A DNA stretch of 9,529 bases, from NCBI GenBank assembly GCA_049972045.1, contig JBMFKS010000109.1:1-9529 (forward strand). Direction: 5' to 3'. Positions 4,636-9,529 of the stretch are shown piece by piece; positions within the stretch are counted from its first letter, which is position 1; each line of letters opens with the position of its first letter. The notes under the pieces were generated by a model. That model saw only the letters and a program-made list of their open reading frames with translations. It had not been told where the DNA came from and did not search any database. A program made the translations under genes and the position numbers. Source of the DNA: SpSt-77 sp049972045. GTDB taxonomy: Bacteria > Chloroflexota > Anaerolineae > B4-G1 > DUEL01.

Positions 4636-6354
4636 TCACCCCTCCCGAAAGTACCGCTCCAGGAAAAAGTCATAAAAGGCCGCCGGTGAGGCAACCGTCA
4701 CCGGGCTCCCCGCAGCGCAGAGCAGAAACGGCCACTCCTGCCCGCCGCCCAGACCGCCGTGGGTGGCGACCTGCTCCTCAAAGGTCACTACCCGCCCGTC
4801 GGGGAGAAGCCCACCCATCAGAATCAGGTCCCCCGCGTGCGGACCGGTCGCCAGATGATAGACCTCGTGGGCCACCCGGTCCCGGTCGCCGTAAGGCGAC
4901 AGCGGGTCGGGCGGGGTCACTTCCACCCGCCCATCGCCGATCACGGCCCGACCACCCTCCCGTCCCAACACCACTACCTGCTCTCCCGCCCGCCCCACAA
5001 TCCAGCCGATGAGGTCCATCTCCAGCAGTCGGTCCAGGAGATGCGGGTATAACAGCGCCACCTCTATCAGGTCCAACGGTCGGGAGACGACGTTGAAGTA
5101 GATATGGGCCAGCGGTCCCGAAACGCGCACGACGACATCCTCCCGACGCTCCAGGTCATACTCGTCTGCCTCCCGGTCGGGCGGGATGCGGCGGCCCAGG
5201 GAACGGCGCAGGGCCCGCACCACCCGGCCGACGGCGGGCGGCAGCCGTTCCTCTATGCTCTCCATCTCCTCCATCAGGTAGCGGGCCTTCGCTTCCGCGT
5301 ATCCCGGCCGGCTGAAGACCTCATCCAGCGAGACGTCTCCCAACTGGGCGGCCACGAACTCCCCCAGCGTCTGCCCGACCCGCCAGGCGAAGGGAACGGA
5401 TGGGGCGTTGCCGTGGTCGGAGAGGACGAAGAGATCGTAGCGACGGCTCGGCGAGCGGACCGCGCGAGCGGCCCGCCGACGAGCCCGGTCAATCTGCCAG
5501 AGGCGCCGGTCTATGTCCCGCAGAATGCTAAAGGCGGCGGGGTCATCCGGACCAAACCAGTGGGCGACCTCGTCGTAGGCATTGTAGTTGGCGTAAATGG
5601 ACGGGACGCCCCGGTAAATGTCCAGGATGACGCCAAAGGTCTGAACCTCGCTAAACAGGGCATTGACGGCCGCAGCCAGAAGGGAAAAGAGAAAACCCGA
5701 GGGACGGGCCGGACGCCGGCGGAGGGCGGCTCTCAATCGCCAGAGGAGCACCCGCAGGTAGCCGGTGACCGTCAACCAGAAGACGCGCAGGAGCCGCAGC
5801 GGGCTGAGCAGGAAGATGAGGAGAAGCCCAATGCCGCGCGCCGACTCCAGGAAAAGGCGAGGATGAATGGATGAGAGAGTGAAGAGGGCCAGGTCGGCAT
5901 CCCCGTCAAACATATTCCCGTAACTGGAGCCCCCCACCAGAATGCCGACCCGTCCGGCTTTCAGCCGCTCCTGCAATGCCTGCACTTGAGCAGGCCGTTT
6001 GGCCACGAAGGCTACCCGTTCCCGCTTATCGTACCAGCGGAAACCCGGAATGTCTTCCCGGCGGCCGAAGAGGATGGCCGCCTGGACGGCGGGGGTGGTG
6101 CTGGGGAGTCCACAGTACCAGGGGGCCAGGTGCCAGCCTTCCTCCCGGACCAGCCACCGGAGGTACGGGAGGTAGCCCCGCTCCATCGCCTCTATCAGAT
6201 GGTCGTACGCCAGGCCGTCTATTTGAAAGACGATGAACCCCTGTCGGCCGTCCGGCGAAACCTCCGGCCGCCCAATCTGGCGGGCCAGAGCCTTGTACTT
6301 CCGGCGACGGGGGCCCTCGGTGAGCCGGTCCAGTGCCCCTATCAGGAATCCCAT
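4636..6354 (-). CDS. Membrane-embedded alkaline-phosphatase-superfamily hydrolase (type I phosphodiesterase/nucleotide pyrophosphatase-like)
   Basis: A 572-aa protein with the full two-metal active site of the superfamily: Asp46 (FQIDG), probable nucleophile Thr87 (LPSTTPAV), Asp261 and His265 (NAYDEVAHWFG), Asp313-His314 (LSDHG) and His532 (ATHGGLGG). Enzymes of this type cleave phosphate mono- or diesters; the substrate here is unknown. Between the nucleophile and the second metal site lie two hydrophobic stretches (about 174-207 and 219-246) separated by an Arg-rich loop, so the catalytic domain is interrupted by a membrane hairpin. I recall the same design in uncharacterised actinobacterial proteins. 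There is no signal peptide, so the active site is probably cytoplasmic. The ATG at 6354 has only a weak GGA in front and is 43 bp after the kinase stop, suggesting the same transcript. A terminator-like hairpin follows. Confidence 0.8.
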   Translation of the reverse strand: MGFLIGALDRLTEGPRRRKYKALARQIGRPEVSPDGRQGFIVFQIDGLAYDHLIEAMERGYLPYLRWLVREEGWHLAPWYCGLPSTTPAVQAAILFGRREDIPGFRWYDKRERVAFVAKRPAQVQALQERLKAGRVGILVGGSSYGNMFDGDADLALFTLSSIHPRLFLESARGIGLLLIFLLSPLRLLRVFWLTVTGYLRVLLWRLRAALRRRPARPSGFLFSLLAAAVNALFSEVQTFGVILDIYRGVPSIYANYNAYDEVAHWFGPDDPAAFSILRDIDRRLWQIDRARRRAARAVRSPSRRYDLFVLSDHGNAPSVPFAWRVGQTLGEFVAAQLGDVSLDEVFSRPGYAEAKARYLMEEMESIEERLPPAVGRVVRALRRSLGRRIPPDREADEYDLERREDVVVRVSGPLAHIYFNVVSRPLDLIEVALLYPHLLDRLLEMDLIGWIVGRAGEQVVVLGREGGRAVIGDGRVEVTPPDPLSPYGDRDRVAHEVYHLATGPHAGDLILMGGLLPDGRVVTFEEQVATHGGLGGGQEWPFLLCAAGSPVTVASPAAFYDFFLERYFREG

Positions 6355-6397
6355 TGTGCGCTATCCGGACAGCAGGCCCTTCGGAGACACCGGGTGT

Positions 6398-7342
6398 CTA
6401 TGAGATTCGCTCCAGGGCCAGCGCCAGCGCCCCCAGGAGCACCACGTCGTCGCCCAGGGCTGCCGGAACGACCGGGGTGTTCTCCCAGTAGACCCGCTGG
6501 GACCGTTCCCGCATCGTCTGCCGCATGGGGTCAAACAGGAGCTCGCCCGCGTTGGCGACGGAGCCGCCGATGATGAAGAGGGCAGGGTTGAAGAGGTACA
6601 TCAGGCTGACCAGCGCCAGTCCGACATAGTAGCCCGCCCGGGCGAAGAGGCGCCGGGAGAGATCATCCCCTCGCGCCGCCGCTTCGGCGACCTCTCGGGC
6701 AGTGACCGCTTCCGGACCGCTCACCATGCCGGTCAGAAGGGAAGACGCGCCCCGTTCCAGCGCCGCCCGGGCCTCCCGGGCGATCGCGGTACCGGAGGCG
6801 ACGGCCTCCAGACATCCGTACCCCCCACAGCCGCAGAGGGGACCGTTCGGTTCCACGACCATGTGACCCACCTCGCCGCCCAGCCCCTGCCCTCCCTCGT
6901 AGAGGCGTCCATCAATAATGATCCCACCGCCGATACCGGTGCTGATCGTCAGATAGATCAGGTTCCGGACACCCCGCCCGGCGCCGAAGCGGAACTCACC
7001 CAGGGCTGCCAGGTTGGCATCGTTGGCGACAAAGGTGGGAACGCCGAACGTCTCCGCCATCAGGTCCCGCAGGGGGACGTCCTTCCAGCCTGGGATGTTG
7101 GGGGTAAAGCGAACGACGCCGCGATGGGCGTCTACCGGGCCCGGGGCGGAGAGGGCCAGGGCGGTCACCGGCTCCTCCCCCGGCCAGACCGTCCGGATGG
7201 CCTGCCGGATGCGGTCCAGGACGACCTCCGGGCCCTGGTTGGCCCGTGTGGGAACGGCCACCCGCTCCTCCATCTGGCCATCGGGGGTGTAGCGGGCGGC
7301 ACGAATTTGAGTCCCTCCCAGGTCCACGACCAGGATGTACAC
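6398..7342 (-). CDS. ROK-family sugar kinase (glucokinase-like)
   Basis: Cytosolic ATP-dependent hexose or aminosugar kinase, 314 aa, usual for ROK enzymes. Visible features: N-terminal phosphate loop DLGGTQIRAA (7-16), PNIPGW (81-86), catalytic Asp108 in ANDANLAALGE, GTGIGGG-like loop STGIGGG (134-140), and the ROK zinc signature with Glu157-x-x-His160 and CGCGGYGC (170-177) followed by LEAVASG. There is no N-terminal helix-turn-helix, so it is an enzyme, not a ROK repressor. I chose GTG at 7342, 1 bp after the nupQ stop, because GAGGAG lies 7 nt before it and MYILVVDLGGT is a normal ROK beginning; the GTG at 7357 would overlap nupQ by 14 bp without such a site. Tight coupling to nucleoside-type permeases hints that it acts on the imported substrate or on a sugar derived from it. 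That is inference; glucose remains the default. Confidence 0.9.
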   Translation of the reverse strand: MYILVVDLGGTQIRAARYTPDGQMEERVAVPTRANQGPEVVLDRIRQAIRTVWPGEEPVTALALSAPGPVDAHRGVVRFTPNIPGWKDVPLRDLMAETFGVPTFVANDANLAALGEFRFGAGRGVRNLIYLTISTGIGGGIIIDGRLYEGGQGLGGEVGHMVVEPNGPLCGCGGYGCLEAVASGTAIAREARAALERGASSLLTGMVSGPEAVTAREVAEAAARGDDLSRRLFARAGYYVGLALVSLMYLFNPALFIIGGSVANAGELLFDPMRQTMRERSQRVYWENTPVVPAALGDDVVLLGALALALERIS

Positions 7343-7343
7343 G

Positions 7344-8273
7344 CTACCGCTCCTCACGGGTGTACGGCTGCATCAGCGCCGCCGGGGCTCCCATCCGCTT
7401 GCGCATGGCCTCCCCGGCGCTGAACATCAGGACCAGGATGGTGAGGATGAAGGGGAGCATATTGAGCAGCGGCGGGGAGATGCCCAGGGCCTGGAGCCGG
7501 TACTGGAGCACCCGCACGCTGCCGAAGAGGTAGGCCCCCAGCAGCCCCCGCACCGGGTCCCACATGGCGAAACTGGTCAGGGCGATGACGATCCAGCCGA
7601 CGCCCGCCGTCATCCCCTCAATCCAGGCGGGGGCGTAGACAATGGAAAGGTAGGCCCCGCCGATGCCCGCCATCAACCCGCCGAAGAGGACTGCCAGGTA
7701 GCGGACTTGGAAGACGTTGACCCCCATCGCGTCGGCCGTGGCGGGGCTTTCGCCCACCGACCGCAGGTTAATCCCCCAGCGGGTCCGGTAAAAGAGAAAC
7801 CAGAGGATGGGGACCATCAGAAATCCCATATAGACCAGCAGGTCGTGCTGGAAGAGCAGGGGGCCCAGCACCGGCAATTGGCTCAGGCCGGGGATGGGGA
7901 CGGGCTTCAACTGGACGCGGGGCGGCTGGCCGATGAACTGCTTGCCCATCATCCCGCTGATGCCCAACCCCAGCATGGTCAGCGCCAGGCCGGAAACGAC
8001 CTGGTTGACCCGCAGGGTGATGCTGGCGAAGGCGTGGATCAGGGCCAGCAATCCACCCACCAGCGCAGCGGCAGCGACTGCCAGAAAGGGGTTCCCCGTA
8101 GCCTGGGCGACGCCGAAGGCCGTCACCGCGCCCATGATCATCATGCCCTCCACACCCAGGTTGACCACGCCGGACCGCTCGGCGGTTACCTCTCCCAGCG
8201 TGCCATAGAGCAGGGGAGCACCGGCCGGGATAGCGGCCTGCAGAACCGAGAAGATGTAGGCCCAGATGCTCAT
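7344..8273 (-). CDS. nupQ: Nucleoside-type ABC transporter permease (NupQ/BmpD-like)
   Basis: Inner-membrane subunit of a BMP-family ABC importer, 309 aa with about eight to ten hydrophobic helices. The family signature GVVNLGVEGMMIMGA (35-49) is present, as is the cytoplasmic coupling region RTRWGINLRSVGESPATADA (163-182). Characterised relatives (Bacillus subtilis NupNOPQ, Lactococcus BmpA-NupABC) carry purine or other nucleosides. Related systems can carry simple sugars or autoinducers, so substrate is less certain than family. The ATG at 8273 overlaps the nupP stop in a 4-bp ATGA, which fixes the start and shows translational coupling. The gene ends with TAG at 7346-7344, where the kinase start follows 1 bp later, and its last codons carry the kinase ribosome-binding site. 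Together with nupP it would form the heterodimeric membrane channel. Confidence 0.9.
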   Translation of the reverse strand: MSIWAYIFSVLQAAIPAGAPLLYGTLGEVTAERSGVVNLGVEGMMIMGAVTAFGVAQATGNPFLAVAAAALVGGLLALIHAFASITLRVNQVVSGLALTMLGLGISGMMGKQFIGQPPRVQLKPVPIPGLSQLPVLGPLLFQHDLLVYMGFLMVPILWFLFYRTRWGINLRSVGESPATADAMGVNVFQVRYLAVLFGGLMAGIGGAYLSIVYAPAWIEGMTAGVGWIVIALTSFAMWDPVRGLLGAYLFGSVRVLQYRLQALGISPPLLNMLPFILTILVLMFSAGEAMRKRMGAPAALMQPYTREER

Positions 8274-9397
8274 CTGACCTCCTCCCGCTTCAGCCGGACC
8301 GGAGTTGCGACAGTCCGTCTGGGAAATTCCATCCGCATCCGGTAACGGGTGAACAGATCGCCGCCCAGCACGAAGAGGAGAATCATGCCGTTAAAGAGAT
8401 AGACGGTGGCGGAGGGGAGCCCCATCGCCAACTGGATAGCGTCCCCGCCCACCAGCAGCCCGCCGATGAGCACCGAGGTCAGAATGACCCCCAGCGGGTT
8501 CAACCGGGCCAGCCAGGCGACGATGATGGCGGTGAAGCCGTAGCCGGGGGAGATGCCCTGGGGGTAGCGGAGCCGGTAGTGAATGCCTGCCACCTCCCCA
8601 ACCCCGGCTATGCCCGCCAGGGCACCGCTGAGCGTCATCACCAGTATCACCGTCCGCAGATAATTCATGCCGGCATAGCGGGCCGCTTCCGGGTTCTCCC
8701 CCGTCACCCGGATTTCAAACCCCCAGCGGGTGCGCTGCACCAGGATGTGGGCCAGCACCGCCGCCAGCAGGGCCAGGATGAGGGTCGGGTAGTGGATGCG
8801 GGTCATCCCGAGGCGGGGGATTTGGGCCGCCAGGGGGAACTTGTCCGTATACGGGAAGCCCCACTCGGCCGCCCCTTTCCAGGGCCCGTAGACCAGATGA
8901 TTGACCAGTTCGCTGGCGATGTAGACGGTCATCAGGCTGGTGAGCACCTCATCTATCCGCAGGCGGGCTTTGAGGACGGCGGGGATCAGCGCCCAGAGGG
9001 CGCCGCCCAGGGCCCCCACCACGAACATCGCCGGAAGCCGGAGCCCATCCGGGATGCCGGGGACGAAGAGGGCGACCCCGGTGGCGCAAATAGCGCCCAC
9101 CAGCAGTTGCCCCTCCGCGCCGATGTTGTAGACGCGGGCGCGGAAGGCCACCGCCAGCCCCACCCCCGCCAGCATCAGCGGGATGGCCTTGGTGACCGTC
9201 TCCGAGAGGCCGTAGAGGCTGCCGAACGCGCCGGTGAAGATGCGCCTGTAGGCGACCAGCGGGTTGACACCCAGCAGCCGGAAGATGACCGCGATGACCA
9301 GCAGGGCCGCCATCACGGAGAGAACGGGCGCCACCACGCTCAGCCAGCGTGGAGTATCCAGTCGTTTTTCCAGACGAATGCGGGGTAGAAGGTTCAT
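8270..9397 (-). CDS. nupP: Nucleoside-type ABC transporter permease (NupP-like)
   Basis: Partner permease of nupQ, 375 aa. It has a basic N-terminal tail, a first helix at about 18-42, and the family signature FRARVYNIGAEGQLLVGA (85-102). Then comes a long hydrophobic series, and the coupling loop RTRWGFEIRVTGENPEAARY (222-241), clearly paralogous to the RTRWG loop of nupQ. Later loops include GYGFTAIIVAWLARLNPLG (285-303), conserved in this permease type. The ATG at 9397 sits 5 nt after GGAGG. The open frame extends to 9508, but those extra codons run through a palindromic repeat (9422-9444) and give an unrelated hydrophilic leader, so I reject it. In related operons an ATPase gene (nupO-like) and a BMP lipoprotein precede this gene; they would lie beyond the right edge. 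The four-base overlap with nupQ marks one operon. Confidence 0.9.
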   Translation of the reverse strand: MNLLPRIRLEKRLDTPRWLSVVAPVLSVMAALLVIAVIFRLLGVNPLVAYRRIFTGAFGSLYGLSETVTKAIPLMLAGVGLAVAFRARVYNIGAEGQLLVGAICATGVALFVPGIPDGLRLPAMFVVGALGGALWALIPAVLKARLRIDEVLTSLMTVYIASELVNHLVYGPWKGAAEWGFPYTDKFPLAAQIPRLGMTRIHYPTLILALLAAVLAHILVQRTRWGFEIRVTGENPEAARYAGMNYLRTVILVMTLSGALAGIAGVGEVAGIHYRLRYPQGISPGYGFTAIIVAWLARLNPLGVILTSVLIGGLLVGGDAIQLAMGLPSATVYLFNGMILLFVLGGDLFTRYRMRMEFPRRTVATPVRLKREEVR

Positions 9398-9421
9398 GCT
9401 CTCCTCCGAAGGGCCAATGTA

Positions 9422-9444
9422 GGGGCGACCCTTGCGGTCGCCCC
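9422..9444. repeat. Palindromic intergenic repeat A
   Basis: GGGGCGACC, a CTTGC loop, then GGTCGCCCC: a perfect 9-bp stem. It lies 24 bp upstream of nupP and belongs with the two hairpins that follow. Read as protein on the minus strand it gives a WGDRKGRPY-like string, which I recall as a common spurious prediction in Chloroflexota-type genomes. Confidence 0.85.
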
Positions 9445-9447
9445 AAT

Positions 9448-9468
9448 GGGCCGGCGCAAGGCCTGCCC
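9448..9468. repeat. Palindromic intergenic repeat B (inverted relative to A and C)
   Basis: GGGCCGGC, loop GCAAG, then GGCCTGCCC forms a stem with one C/T mismatch. The loop is the reverse complement of the CTTGC loop of the flanking hairpins, so this is the same element in the opposite orientation. Confidence 0.65.
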
Positions 9469-9501
9469 CAACGTCACGGTTGCCCTGATCGGGGGCCTGT
9501 A

Positions 9502-9524
9502 GGGGCAACCCTTGCGGTTGCCCC
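9502..9524. repeat. Palindromic intergenic repeat C
   Basis: GGGGCAACC, loop CTTGC, then GGTTGCCCC: a perfect 9-bp stem with the same loop as repeat A. Both arms differ from A by one base in matching positions (G-C in A, A-T in C), so pairing is preserved. It is at the window edge, upstream of the nupP gene. Confidence 0.85.
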
Positions 9525-9529
9525 TCTGG

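Noticed and set aside
9398..9508. N-terminal extension of nupP
   Set aside because: The extra codons pass through palindromic repeat A, while the ATG at 9397 has a strong GGAGG site and gives a normal permease start.

Overview
The window is high-GC bacterial DNA. Every gene I can support is on the minus strand, so transcription runs from high to low coordinates. The tight gene packing (two ATGA overlaps and one GTG start 1 bp after a stop), the metabolic genes and the intergenic palindromic or GACACGAAG-type repeats recall Chloroflexota, perhaps Anaerolineae. That assignment is a recollection of genome style; there is no marker gene here. A 98-base run of N at 2466-2563 shows this is a draft or metagenome-type scaffold.

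Layout in transcription order. (1) 9529-9398: three related hairpin repeats, upstream of everything else. (2) 9397-4636: a probable operon of two nucleoside-type ABC permeases (nupP, nupQ), a ROK-family sugar kinase and a membrane-embedded alkaline-phosphatase-superfamily hydrolase, closed by a terminator-like hairpin. The matching ATPase and the BMP lipoprotein would lie beyond the right edge. (3) 4519-2839: a clear sigma70-type promoter, then the ATPase and permease of a Zn/Mn/Fe (ABC-3 family) importer. No binding-protein gene is present. (4) 2838-2208: about 630 bases without a gene. It holds a 22-bp tandem repeat, several strong hairpins, and a 78-bp structured repeat on both sides of the N gap. 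(5) 2207-1: hisC (histidinol-phosphate aminotransferase), whose last codons lie in a dispersed repeat, followed by an alpha-methylacyl-CoA racemase-like class III CoA-transferase gene cut by the left edge.

Functionally, the window combines nucleoside or sugar uptake with phosphorylation, metal uptake, histidine or aromatic amino-acid transamination, and acyl-CoA chemistry. I did not find a convincing new defence or mobile system. The most curious items are the covarying hairpin repeats, the structured repeat at the assembly gap, the repeat-derived HisC tail, and the hydrolase with a membrane insertion placed in a nucleoside-transport operon.
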